Assembly: GCA_017303415.1 (NCBI GenBank)
Contig: JAFLBJ010000001.1
Location: 1 to 64,000 of the forward strand
Reading direction: 5' to 3'
Source: Chitinophagales bacterium
GTDB taxonomy: Bacteria; Bacteroidota; Bacteroidia; Chitinophagales; Chitinophagaceae
Length of the DNA stretch: 64,000 nucleotides
Part shown: positions 53,701 through 60,511 of the stretch, one piece after another
How the letters are laid out: each line of letters starts with the position of its first letter
Position numbering within the stretch: position 1 is the first letter of the stretch
Program-made: the position numbers and the translations under genes
The notes under the pieces: model-generated
Told to the model about the DNA's origin: nothing
Database searches by the model: none
What the model saw: the letters and a program-made list of their open reading frames with translations, nothing else

Positions 53701-54027
53701 TTTGGCAACAGCTAACCATCTATTCGCAAATAAATTATTGGGATCATTTTTTCCAACCGCTGCCAAGATGGAAGCAAAATGCCCATCTTTATCTGGGTCA
53801 TAATTTGGCAAGGAGGCGCCCACTTTTTTAATCGCCTTATCTGGTGCAAACACGTCGCGTAAGCCCCCATCAATTTCTCGTGCAGCATGGGCAATCATAT
53901 TAGCCTTCGATGAGATAGTACATTCTGGTGTTGCCATTTTCAGGCCATCCAAGTAAAAGTTAGCTAACGCTTCACCAATATTTTTTAAACCGTCATGTAT
54001 CCGCTGTTGATTCTCTGTAAGCATCAT
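50797..54027 (-). CDS. Large helical protein with HEPN-like N terminus, repeat-flanked
   Basis: A 1076-aa soluble protein. Its first 150 residues resemble HEPN-type helical bundles: NMIAHAAREIDGGLRDVFAP (about 43-62) and AVAKNFHRIAHRKDIHS (about 106-122). The bulk is helical and repeat-like, with blocks such as LKEKWWHFVDNTGAEDDIYI, ITDHPEFDSYGTSHFGPDYP, KQLVRVVFERRLLSQEELIY and GREVYSFLRHLYKIADSNIEF. No catalytic motif is certain. It is bracketed by repeat copies 1 and 2 together with two gene remnants, like a cassette inserted by recombination. A defence role is plausible by size, architecture and neighbours but unproven. Confidence 0.7.
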   Translation of the reverse strand: MMLTENQQRIHDGLKNIGEALANFYLDGLKMATPECTISSKANMIAHAAREIDGGLRDVFAPDKAIKKVGASLPNYDPDKDGHFASILAAVGKNDPNNLFANRWLAVAKNFHRIAHRKDIHSTSVDATEIIAIWAEYEKVLDIVIGSFLSITNRLDNLLELEEPPGEVLLALKNILSNPKHAHYFFSRLDKTLWLKPLKEHGFFNADEIPKKAEGNAAPDYWYSVKYLLNISTKARRNVKNSLIEIVNDVMKFYIGGVELHAFTVSDLLDIIINIDDFSFTENERAFIEKYDSYGDSWSLVHSRLTEGLAAKLVAKKDIEGLKNLLSYFFGFTIHENPAISFFGEEAKPYYQNKPNVQKHYITELLHRYGEKIMELLGIDALKIAIGKIEDLTKSGSYNLSHGNPKSIEETSQTVYSHDWEDEIVYFIRDFGAKLESKQLGTLVDKLFDSKIQVLQRLGIHFIRMNFDLLKEKWWHFVDNTGAEDDIYIHEPYVLLREHSMAFSDEEFKKVVGWIERLNPPDVNEDGTEEKRYAGSRIRRWLTSLQPATQKSKGLLTDKEAFYRTWYEGKITDHPEFDSYGTSHFGPDYPMAVEEFMKLSIHEQIQFILSYKPEYPHDTSEEGLAELLKYNARSEPDKYLYSLTEFIPLHSLYLSHLLDGLTVALRDEKLVDFSLVLDFAEAKLSDTSFDKEDEKQFFYKRWLAGSIGEFVKTVSFQHQSLSVDVSDANRMISLVLAMINNTVFQNSDDINSDYINNVLNSTPGRLYLALIELTKLWANVFSDKNQQVRWPTAVKTHFTQLVGSHEIKDSDFSIILGMEIQLLLYLDQAWVEKYLGEIFDEQNTRHFDLRLHTALYRASQLSEAFYKFFKKHNLFQKALKYLKNESAALSTVIGYALLEWKVWEGDPENDSILAEVLQQKDPEQIKQLVRVVFERRLLSQEELIYLWERLMPIFESTTALADYYPILLWFFERLPKIEKKSFDLASEVIAKAKNGREVYSFLRHLYKIADSNIEFAGKLVQQVYDAKLVTPFYEKELKVLVQKLYSSGFKEMADNICIQLAEQGSLELKDLYNQNN

Positions 54028-54122
54028 ATAGAAAAAGGAATGTAATTTACCAAACCTGTTGTTTAAAATGTTTTTAACCTTATGATTTTCAGTTTGTTAA
54101 TTAAGAAATCGATTTTATGCCC

Positions 54123-54305
54123 TTAAGTACCTTTCATCATTGGAGTAGCTTCTTTGCAGAAAATCATGTCCCTAACATTCTTAAAAATGCTTCTATTTGC
54201 CTCATTCTTTTCAAAAATAAGTTCGACTTCATGCGTCCTGCTTCTACTAATTTAACGACTATTATATTCCGCGTTTACTAAAATACCATCCTTGGTATCT
54301 TTCAT
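54123..54305 (-). pseudogene. Gene remnant with internal stop
   Basis: A 61-codon minus-strand frame from ATG 54303-54305 to TAA 54123-54125. It has a premature TAA at codon 18 (MKDTKDGILVNAEYNSR-stop), after which the frame continues THEVELIFEKNEANRSIF, KNVRDMIFCKEATPMMKGT. The continuation looks like real coding sequence. It lies between the 1076-aa gene and repeat copy 2, mirroring the pseudogene on the other side of the cassette. Family unknown; low confidence. Confidence 0.35.
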
Positions 54306-54320
54306 GCGGAATTCGATTCC

Positions 54321-54442
54321 TGTCGAGGCTACTAACTTGGCCATAGTCTATTGTCCTATAATCGATTCCGCCTACGACAGTAAGACTACGGCCAGCATCC
54401 TTCTGATTTTTGGAAATATCGAGGAAGACTCAGGAGAGCGGG
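54321..54442 (+). repeat. Dispersed repeat, copy 2 (internally shorter)
   Basis: About 122 bp. It shares TGTCGAGGCTAC with the left end of copy 1, then jumps to ACTTGGCC(A/G)TAGTCTATTG, CCTATAATCG and ATTTTTGGAAATATCGAGG ... GAGAGCGGG. About 77 bp of copy 1 are absent. The inverted repeat is TGGCCATAGTCT (54338-54349) with AGACTACGGCCA (54383-54394), one mismatch on the plus strand and a G-U pair in a minus-strand transcript. Confidence 0.7.
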
Positions 54443-54495
54443 CATAAAACATTCTACGCCGCTCTTCTTTATTTGAACCCTTTCGGAACAATAAT

Positions 54496-55512
54496 TTATT
54501 TGTCCAAAGACGGTTTAACAAGAGCCCCGCTACGCGAATCCAGGATACAAAGGGCATCACTTCCCAGGTGGGGGCTGTGCATATCATCTTTGTTTGTGGC
54601 AATGGCTACCATCCCAGCTCTATATACACAGTAAGAAATCCGGGTGCTGAGATTGGATGGAGTTTCCCATAATTTTTTGCCCTGTAAATCAACCCGCGTA
54701 AATACGGCCTCTGATTCGCTGCCAGTTTTCCTCTGGTGAACAATTATATACCCTTCGGGTGTAGAAAGACGAATGACCTGATCCAGATAATTATCTACCG
54801 CTAAACAAGGATCGAAATAAAGGGTTTCACCAAGATTATGCAAGGAGTCATAGATATAGCGATTATACAAACCCATCTTTTCCAGAGAATATTTTGTCGA
54901 ATAAAATTGCATGGGATAGGCGGATCCCTCTAAATCGGTAAAACCAGGCCTGGTATCGGCGGCGGACTCTTTGTTTCTAGCTAATATATAAACACGATTG
55001 TATTGTGTATCGCATCGCGTTCCATAGTCCTCCTTGTGTAGTAGCCTATTGTAATTGATCTTGGAATCAATTGGCGCAGATTCCTTTCCCGAGGCCCAGG
55101 CTTTTTTAAGATCGGTCTCCTCAAGGGATGTGATATCAAAAGCCCTGACGCGATCTATATCCAGCCAAATCGTATTTCCTTCTACCCCTTTACAGGTTAC
55201 GGTCTGGTTATCCAGCCTTCCGGTTTTTAATAATTTTATCCTCTTCAGGAATTTTCCGGTTCGTGTTTCATACTGTTTGAGCCACCAGGTGGTCGTATAT
55301 TCTGTTTTGCGGTAACCTCCATTGACCTGCGAAGTGACGCCGTCGTTCTCGGCAACAAGTACCACCACCAAATTTCCATCCAGACTTACGGCAGGCATGC
55401 CGACTATTCCAAAGTTGGTGCTTGTTTGCTGACAACCTTTTAAAAAATAGAAAATGCCAATCCCGATCGTGATCAGCAGAACAGGAACAAGTACGATGCT
55501 TCGGTGCTTCAT
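54496..55512 (-). CDS. Membrane-anchored PA2928-like protein
   Basis: A 338-aa protein with one N-terminal anchor (HRSIVLVPVLLITIGIGIFYFLKGC, possibly a lipobox at KGC). The outer part has repeated beta-rich blocks, as in propeller-like proteins: MPAVSLDGNLVVVLVAEND, WWLKQYETRTGKFLKRI, RVYILARNKESAADTRPGFT, GYIIVHQRKTGSESEAVFTRV, KKLWETPSNLSTR, and a C-terminal ALCILDSRSGALVK. The overall plan (anchor, KxYETxTGK, LARNKES...) fits PA2928-type proteins, whose role is unknown. Its end lies 53 bp right of repeat copy 2. Confidence 0.65.
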   Translation of the reverse strand: MKHRSIVLVPVLLITIGIGIFYFLKGCQQTSTNFGIVGMPAVSLDGNLVVVLVAENDGVTSQVNGGYRKTEYTTTWWLKQYETRTGKFLKRIKLLKTGRLDNQTVTCKGVEGNTIWLDIDRVRAFDITSLEETDLKKAWASGKESAPIDSKINYNRLLHKEDYGTRCDTQYNRVYILARNKESAADTRPGFTDLEGSAYPMQFYSTKYSLEKMGLYNRYIYDSLHNLGETLYFDPCLAVDNYLDQVIRLSTPEGYIIVHQRKTGSESEAVFTRVDLQGKKLWETPSNLSTRISYCVYRAGMVAIATNKDDMHSPHLGSDALCILDSRSGALVKPSLDK

Positions 55513-55713
55513 AGTGGGAAATTAGGAAATTTAATTTGCCAGTTGTCTTACTCACTCCTAACGACCACAATTAGATTTCACCAGATTACGGCCAATCCAG
55601 AGTAAGTATAAACCAGACAGGCAAAAAAACCATGCCCACCACCTCGCCGGTTTTTAACAGCGAGGGAATGCCCGCCTTTCCATTGTCCCCGTACCTTTAT
55701 AAAAAAACCGGCC

Positions 55714-56427
55714 ATGACAAAATACCTGCTCCTTTTCCTGCTGCTCCCGGCCGTCGGCCTGCCAGCCTGTTCGCAAAAACCTATTGACCATCCAGGCTAT
55801 AGCCAGAGCACTTTTGAATCGGTGCGGTATGGATTGTTCCGTCCGGTGGTGGAAGCGGGGCGGCGCTATCCCTTGCTGGTCTACCTGCATGGCGCCAATG
55901 ATACGGTGTCACGGGATTTGTCGTGGTACAGTGCGGAGCGACAAGCGCAGTTTCCCTGTTTTGTACTGACGCCGAAGTGCACGGTCAGTGACCAGGGCTG
56001 GGGCAATACCTGGGTGGCGGGTCATACGTCTACTACGGCGGCGGTCCTGCGGCTGGTCGATTCGCTGGTGAAGGTCTGCGCAGTGGATACCAGCCGGCTC
56101 TATATCTATGGGATATCGATGGGAGGGTTTGGGGTATTTGCGGTGCTGCAAAAAAATCCGGGTCTGTTTGCCGCTGCCTATAGTGTTTGCGGGGGGTCAG
56201 ACACCAGGGCTGCCGCCGTTTTAACACAAACGCCGCTTTGGATTTTTCATGGTGGGGACGATAATGTTGTACCGGTATCGTTGTCGCGGGACGTTTACCA
56301 AGCCATAAAAGAAGCCGGTGGCACAAAAGTGCGCTACACTGAATACCCTGGCGTCCGCCACGACAGCTGGCTGAATGTGGAGAAGGAAACCGAACTTCCG
56401 GGTTGGCTGTTCAGTCACCGGAAATAA
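55714..56427 (+). CDS. Alpha/beta-hydrolase lipoprotein (carboxylesterase-like)
   Basis: A 237-aa lipoprotein (MTKYLLLFLLLPAVGLPAC; lipobox LPAC). An alpha/beta-hydrolase fold follows: strand PLLVYLHGAND (oxyanion HG), YIYGISMGGFGVF with nucleophile Ser135, IFHGGDDNVVPVS with the catalytic Asp, and YPGVRHDSWLNVE with the catalytic His. It resembles prolyl-oligopeptidase-type and PHB-depolymerase-type esterases secreted by Bacteroidota. The substrate is not inferable. It is markedly GC-richer than the genes to its left, which suggests the boundary back to resident chromosome lies near 55.6 kb. Repeat copy 3 follows 4 bp after its stop. Confidence 0.85.
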   Translation: MTKYLLLFLLLPAVGLPACSQKPIDHPGYSQSTFESVRYGLFRPVVEAGRRYPLLVYLHGANDTVSRDLSWYSAERQAQFPCFVLTPKCTVSDQGWGNTWVAGHTSTTAAVLRLVDSLVKVCAVDTSRLYIYGISMGGFGVFAVLQKNPGLFAAAYSVCGGSDTRAAAVLTQTPLWIFHGGDDNVVPVSLSRDVYQAIKEAGGTKVRYTEYPGVRHDSWLNVEKETELPGWLFSHRK

Positions 56428-56431
56428 TCAT

Positions 56432-56515
56432 CGTCGAGGCTGCAACCCGATTTTTGGGATTTAAGGAATTTGAGGATCGAGATTTGGGAAGGTTGGGGAA
56501 GACTTGGGAGATCGG
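56432..56515 (+). repeat. Dispersed repeat, copy 3 (partial)
   Basis: About 84 bp directly after the esterase stop. It reads CGTCGAGGCTGC, then GGGATTTAAGGAATTTGAGG, ATCGAGAT, and GGGGAAGACTTGGGAGATCGG. It matches the left 52 bp of copy 1 with few changes and also its terminal GAAGACT.GGGAGA, but has no hairpin. Confidence 0.6.
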
Positions 56516-56543
56516 ATTATACAAAACTACTTTGCCAATAAAA

Positions 56544-56954
56544 TTATTTTCTATTGTCTTTCAATTTCTCCTTCTTCGCATTGCTTTTCACCTCGACCAT
56601 TTCACCATCTTGTTCGCCCAAATGCCGTCCCCATTTAGCGATCTCTTCCAGCATGGGAATAAGCGTTTTTCCAAAATCGGTTAAAGAATATTCAACCCGT
56701 GGCGGAACCTCACCATAGATTTTGCGGCCAATAAGACCATCCTGTTCCAGTTGTTTTAATTGTATACTCAGCATTTTTTCTGTAATGCCGGGAATTAACT
56801 TCTTCAGTTCGCTAAATCGTTTCTTGTCTTTGCGCAAATACCATAGTACAACGGTTTTCCATTTGCCGCCAATATAATCCATGGTAATATCCATTGCACA
56901 ATGATATTCCTGCCCGTGTAGTTTAATCCTGATTTCTTTGTCGTTTATGAGCAT
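56544..56954 (-). CDS. HxlR-family transcriptional regulator
   Basis: A 136-aa winged-helix protein. The HxlR signature is complete: YHCAMDITMDYIGGKWKTVV, LWYLRKDKKRFSELKKLIPG, ITEKMLSIQLKQLEQDGLIG, PPRVEYSLTDFGKTLIPML. Cys18, in the HC-A motif before the recognition region, is the redox- or thiol-sensing Cys seen in many members. It is divergent from the F420-type reductase with 163 bp between, so it probably controls that gene in response to electrophiles. Confidence 0.92.
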   Translation of the reverse strand: MLINDKEIRIKLHGQEYHCAMDITMDYIGGKWKTVVLWYLRKDKKRFSELKKLIPGITEKMLSIQLKQLEQDGLIGRKIYGEVPPRVEYSLTDFGKTLIPMLEEIAKWGRHLGEQDGEMVEVKSNAKKEKLKDNRK

Positions 56955-57037
56955 ACATATTTTTTTATACGCTGAAATACCCTGCCATTCACTATTACGT
57001 CAAAAAGGATAGTTGGTTTCAGGATTGACAGGTCTTG

Positions 57038-57066
57038 TTTGGCAACTGCAAATACCTTTATTTTTG
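57038..57066 (+). promoter_or_regulatory. Consensus Bacteroidota promoter of the reductase gene
   Basis: TTTG (57038-57041), 17-bp spacer, TATTTTTG (57059-57066): both elements fit TTTG-N17-19-TAnnTTTG exactly. It lies 51 bp upstream of the reductase start and faces it, in the region shared with the divergent HxlR gene. Confidence 0.75.
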
Positions 57067-57117
57067 CTTCACTATACTTTTTTCAGCTAGTAACAAAAGT
57101 AAATTAAAAAACTAAAA

Positions 57118-57780
57118 ATGAAAATTGCAGTATTAGGAACCGGCTCTGTGGGAGAAACCATCGGTTCGGCATTAATTGCTAAAGGGCATCAGGTAAAAAT
57201 GGGTAGCCGCACCGCCAGCAATGAAAAGGCTGCTGAATGGGTAAAGAAAATTGGCGCCAATGCATTGCAGGGAACCTTTGCTGATGCAGCCGCTTTTGGC
57301 GAAATTATTTTTAATGCTACCAAAGGTGAAAACTCTATTGATGCATTAAAACAGGCTGGTGCAACCAACCTGAAAGGAAAAATACTCATTGATATAGCCA
57401 ACCCGCTGGATTTTTCAAACGGAATACCGCCATCACTTCTTCCCTCATTAAGCAATACAAATTCACTGGGTGAAGAAATTCAGAAAACATTTCCCGATGT
57501 AAAAGTGGTGAAAACACTTAATACCATGTGGTGCGGCATTATGGTTAACCCGGCTATTATTGGCGGCGGCGACCATGTGAACTATCTCTGCGGAAATAAT
57601 GCTGATGCAAAAGCAACGGTAAAAAATTTACTGGTTGACAATTTTGGCTGGAAGGAAGAAAACTTGCTTGACCTGGGAGACATTACCAATGCAAGAGGAA
57701 CAGAAGCAGTATTACCGATCTGGTTAAGAGTATATATGGCTACCCATAACGGAGCATTTAATTTCAAAATTGTGAAGTAA
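57118..57780 (+). CDS. NADPH/F420-type dinucleotide reductase
   Basis: A 220-aa Rossmann protein. It starts MKIAVLGTGSVGETIGSALI (GxGxxG), then MGSRTASNEKAAEWV in place of the NAD ribose-binding acid, suggesting NADPH. FNATKGENSIDALKQAGATN, ILIDIANPLDFSNG, VVKTLNTMWCGIMVNP and LDLGDITNARGTEAVLPIWL follow, matching the NADP-oxidoreductase/F420-dependent family. It is a probable small-molecule redox enzyme under HxlR control. No partner is adjacent except the divergent regulator. Confidence 0.85.
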   Translation: MKIAVLGTGSVGETIGSALIAKGHQVKMGSRTASNEKAAEWVKKIGANALQGTFADAAAFGEIIFNATKGENSIDALKQAGATNLKGKILIDIANPLDFSNGIPPSLLPSLSNTNSLGEEIQKTFPDVKVVKTLNTMWCGIMVNPAIIGGGDHVNYLCGNNADAKATVKNLLVDNFGWKEENLLDLGDITNARGTEAVLPIWLRVYMATHNGAFNFKIVK

Positions 57781-57884
57781 GTACCTTCTTGAGTGAGGTG
57801 GCTGAAGTAACCCCAACTGACCAAAATCATATCCAGGCTCTGGCTATCCATATATCTTTCCGACCTATTACTTGCCTGCTGCTT

Positions 57885-58946
57885 ATGTTTACTTCATCGG
57901 TACAAAGTTTGGGTGCTGGATCACAAAAAGGAATGTCTCCAGCTATGGCCAGATTTTGGCTTTCCCTGCAAATCCTGTTCTGGGCCCTTGGGGCCTTTCT
58001 CTTTTTCAGCCTCCTGTATTTCCCCGACCTGGGATTACTCCTGTTCTGGAATGTGCTGATCCCCGTCGCACCGGCATTGCTGGTTGTGGCAACAGGCTTG
58101 TGGAGAAATGTATGCCCTCTCGCCACCACCACCCTGTTACCCCGTCATCTTGGGCTCTCAGCCAAAAAGATCATGCCTGTGGAATGGCAGGGTAAACTGA
58201 GTTTATTGGCTGTTATCGCCTTATATGTGATAGTACCACTCCGTCACGCCATCTTCAATACCAATGGCCAGGCCACTGCAATCCTGTTATTTCTATGTGC
58301 CTTAATTGGTTTTGGTATGGGGTTGATATTTGACTGGAAAAGCGGGTGGTGTTCTACACTATGTCCGGTAAGCCCGGTAGAAAAACTATATGGGGAAAAT
58401 ACATGGATGTCGATGGCAAATGCCCATTGCAAGGAATGTGTAAACTGTTCCATCCCGTGTCCGGATTCCACACCAAATTTTCACCCGGCGCTTCCCAAAA
58501 AAACGGTCAGTCATCGTCTGTCCAGCCTGCTTCTGGTCGGGGGCCTACCCGGCTTTATATGGGGTTGGTTTCATGTGCCAGATCATGAAGGAATCGACAA
58601 CCTGATGGTTATGCTATCGGTTTACGAATACCCCCTGATTGGTACGCTTGTCACTTTGTTCCTGTTTCTATTGATCAAACCATTTACCCCGGCGCATTGG
58701 GAAAGAAAGTTAGTAGGGACTTTTGCCGCAAGCGCGGTGTCTTGTTATTACTGGTATCGCATACCGGCTCTGTTAGGATTTGGCCGCTTCGCTAAAGACG
58801 GGATGCTGATCGACCTGAGTACCGTTCTGCACCAACAAACCATAACCTGGCTATGTGTGGGGGTAACTGTTTTCTTTTTCTGGTGGCTGGTATGGAGAAC
58901 GCCCAATAAGCGAAGCTGGTCCATCCGACCGGCCTTTAAAACCTGA
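57885..58946 (+). CDS. NosR/NapH-like 4Fe-4S membrane protein
   Basis: The frame is open from a TTG at 57789, but the first 32 codons do not look like a signal or membrane segment. I use ATG 57885, and ATG 57933 (MSPAMARFWLSLQ) is also possible. The 353-aa product has about eight membrane helices. Two Cys-rich segments resemble the polyferredoxin region of NosR/NapH/CcoG: WCSTLCPVSPVEKLYG, and HCKECVNCSIPCPD, with the C-x2-C-x2-C-x3-CP pattern of a 4Fe-4S cluster. It probably moves electrons across the inner membrane. The partner is unknown. A self-complementary ACCTGATCAGGT lies at its stop (58941-58952). Confidence 0.75.
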   Translation: MFTSSVQSLGAGSQKGMSPAMARFWLSLQILFWALGAFLFFSLLYFPDLGLLLFWNVLIPVAPALLVVATGLWRNVCPLATTTLLPRHLGLSAKKIMPVEWQGKLSLLAVIALYVIVPLRHAIFNTNGQATAILLFLCALIGFGMGLIFDWKSGWCSTLCPVSPVEKLYGENTWMSMANAHCKECVNCSIPCPDSTPNFHPALPKKTVSHRLSSLLLVGGLPGFIWGWFHVPDHEGIDNLMVMLSVYEYPLIGTLVTLFLFLLIKPFTPAHWERKLVGTFAASAVSCYYWYRIPALLGFGRFAKDGMLIDLSTVLHQQTITWLCVGVTVFFFWWLVWRTPNKRSWSIRPAFKT

Positions 58947-59195
58947 TCAGGTCCTTTTCCCTTTTCTCCTGAGTGTTCCCCTTTCTGGACCTTTAAAAAT
59001 TTTGTAAGACGCTGCCGAAATTTGCCTGATACCGACTATTTGCAGTAAACCTGTGGCCACCCTCCACTTGATTTTTGTAAAGAGCGAGGTATTTACCCTA
59101 CTATTAGCGGGAATTTATCCTACAGCGATGCTCTGACAATCGTTTGTATTCTAAGTTGTGATAAATTCACAACCGTTTCTTTCAATTTCTTTCCT

Positions 59196-59948
59196 ATGTA
59201 CTTTTGTTACGTTGATGAAAGTGGAGATTGCGGGCTCTTTGACCCGGCAAACCCTGGAAAAACAGGCTCTCCATATTTTATTTTATCCGCACTTATAGTT
59301 CCTGCTGATAAATGGAAATCTTCCTTAGATGTATTAAAAAGTTTTCGAAAACAAATTGCCGCACAGGCCTATTTGCCGTATGATATCGAGTTTCACTGTG
59401 CAGAGATGATAGATCCTCATAAGATTAAAGAATATACACAAATAAGCGTCAAAGACCGCTGGATGCTGATTGAAAAATTTGCTGAAACAATTGGTCAGCA
59501 CAAACCCTTTTCTATAATTACTGTTGTGATTGACAAAACAAAGAGTGACCTTAATCCTCATGAATACCTGACTACAGTTATTACAAAACTTTATCAGGCT
59601 TTCGATCAGTTTTTAAAAAATGAAAATCAAAATGGTATTTTGTTGTTTGATCGGGCGAATGAAAAAGTTATTCATACCCATGTCAGAAGATTGCTTGGGA
59701 CTGGTTCAAGCGGAGTTACAATACCTGGTGTAAGAATAGGATGGATTATTGAAGACCCTATATTCAGGGTTTCTGGCGATTCGATTTTCATACAAGCCGC
59801 AGATGTTATAGCCTATACATTAAAAGAACATGAGTTCCCCCAAGGTTCAAGACGAAAATTCCAAGCCGAAAAAATATTTGCCAGAAAATTAAAGGCTTCT
59901 TGTTTCTTGTCTCAATTTGCAGATGAAGACGGGATAGTGCGGACTTAA
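59196..59948 (+). CDS. DUF3800-domain protein
   Basis: A 250-aa protein beginning MYFCYVDESGDCGLF, the hallmark of DUF3800 (FxDESG). Later blocks fit too: YFILSALIVPADKWK, IEFHCAEMID, IITVVIDKTKSD, NGILLFDRANEK and SIFIQAADVIAYTLKEHE (the Q-x-AD-x-I-AY motif). The fold is RNase H-like with acidic residues D8, E9 and the C-terminal AD. Many members are phage- or mobile-associated, and the activity is unknown. It stands alone. Confidence 0.88.
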   Translation: MYFCYVDESGDCGLFDPANPGKTGSPYFILSALIVPADKWKSSLDVLKSFRKQIAAQAYLPYDIEFHCAEMIDPHKIKEYTQISVKDRWMLIEKFAETIGQHKPFSIITVVIDKTKSDLNPHEYLTTVITKLYQAFDQFLKNENQNGILLFDRANEKVIHTHVRRLLGTGSSGVTIPGVRIGWIIEDPIFRVSGDSIFIQAADVIAYTLKEHEFPQGSRRKFQAEKIFARKLKASCFLSQFADEDGIVRT

Positions 59949-59973
59949 AAAAAACCCCGGTTCAAAACCGAGG
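59947..59973 (-). terminator. Intrinsic terminator (minus strand)
   Basis: CCCCGGTT pairs with AACCGAGG (7 of 8 bp, loop CAA) at 59955-59973. On the minus strand it is followed by eight T, and it starts right at the stop of the plus-strand DUF3800 gene. It would end leftward transcripts coming from the VCBS remnant. Confidence 0.65.
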
Positions 59974-60121
59974 ATTTGGTCCAGGCCATCCGGAGCCGTA
60001 CAGCCCCTTAGGTCTAGAAGAATACAAATTTACGATTTGTTGTGCTAAATCCCTAGGTGTGACAAAATTGAAACTTTATGATTATAATTCGCTAAATATC
60101 AGTCCGATACCCTCGCTCTCC

Positions 60122-60433
60122 TTACCTGTTTATCTGAAAGACCCTCAGATAATCATCATTGATAGCCACCAATACATACTTGGCACCCGCACTTGAAGTG
60201 ATCAGCGCCATATCTTTTACATCCCCCTTTACTAAAAACCCGCTAACCAAAGGAGATTGGGGAAGAAAGGATTTTTGTCCGGTTCCTTTCAGGAAAAGTC
60301 CATAAGAGGCATCCTGTCTTCCGGTCATTACTTCAGTCTGGTACTCATTTCCGGCGAGGAGCAGGTCGACAAACCCATCTGCATCGAGGTCTTCACAAAT
60401 GATCGCGTTGACAGGCGCAAACTGGGCTTCCAC
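60122..60433 (-). pseudogene. VCBS/FG-GAP protein, C-terminal remnant
   Basis: A 103-codon frame (GTG or later start) with the ending typical of large ASPIC/UnbV-VCBS secreted proteins of Bacteroidota: FAPVNAIICEDLDADGFVDL (D-x-D-x-D-G calcium loop), LLLAGNEYQTEVMTGRQDAS, YGLFLKGTGQ, KGDVKDMALITSSAG, and ending LVAINDDYLRVFQINR. The frame is closed by TAG just upstream, and no signal, further repeats or start are found. Full members are several hundred to over a thousand residues, so this is a truncated remnant. It sits divergent from the GH97 gene. Confidence 0.7.
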
Positions 60434-60511
60434 TCCTGAATCTTCACTGTTCTACTGTGGTTACTACTTTCAACCCTGAATCCTACCTTTGGTACAGCAA
60501 AATAATTTCCC

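Noticed and set aside
54372-54602. Minus-strand open frame across repeat copy 2
   Set aside because: It lies in repeat sequence and in the other frame of the 338-aa gene, and it has no protein-like composition.
57789-57884. TTG-started N-terminal extension of the Fe-S membrane protein
   Set aside because: The 32 extra residues have no membrane or signal character and begin at a rare start codon, so the ATG at 57885 is preferred.
58941-58952. ACCTGATCAGGT palindrome at the Fe-S protein stop
   Set aside because: A 12-bp self-complementary site with no loop and no T-run. It may be chance, and no function can be supported.
59949-59975. tRNA-like GGTTCAAAACC segment
   Set aside because: It is the loop side of a hairpin terminator (stem CCCCGGTT/AACCGAGG). 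No acceptor stem, anticodon arm or CCA context fits.
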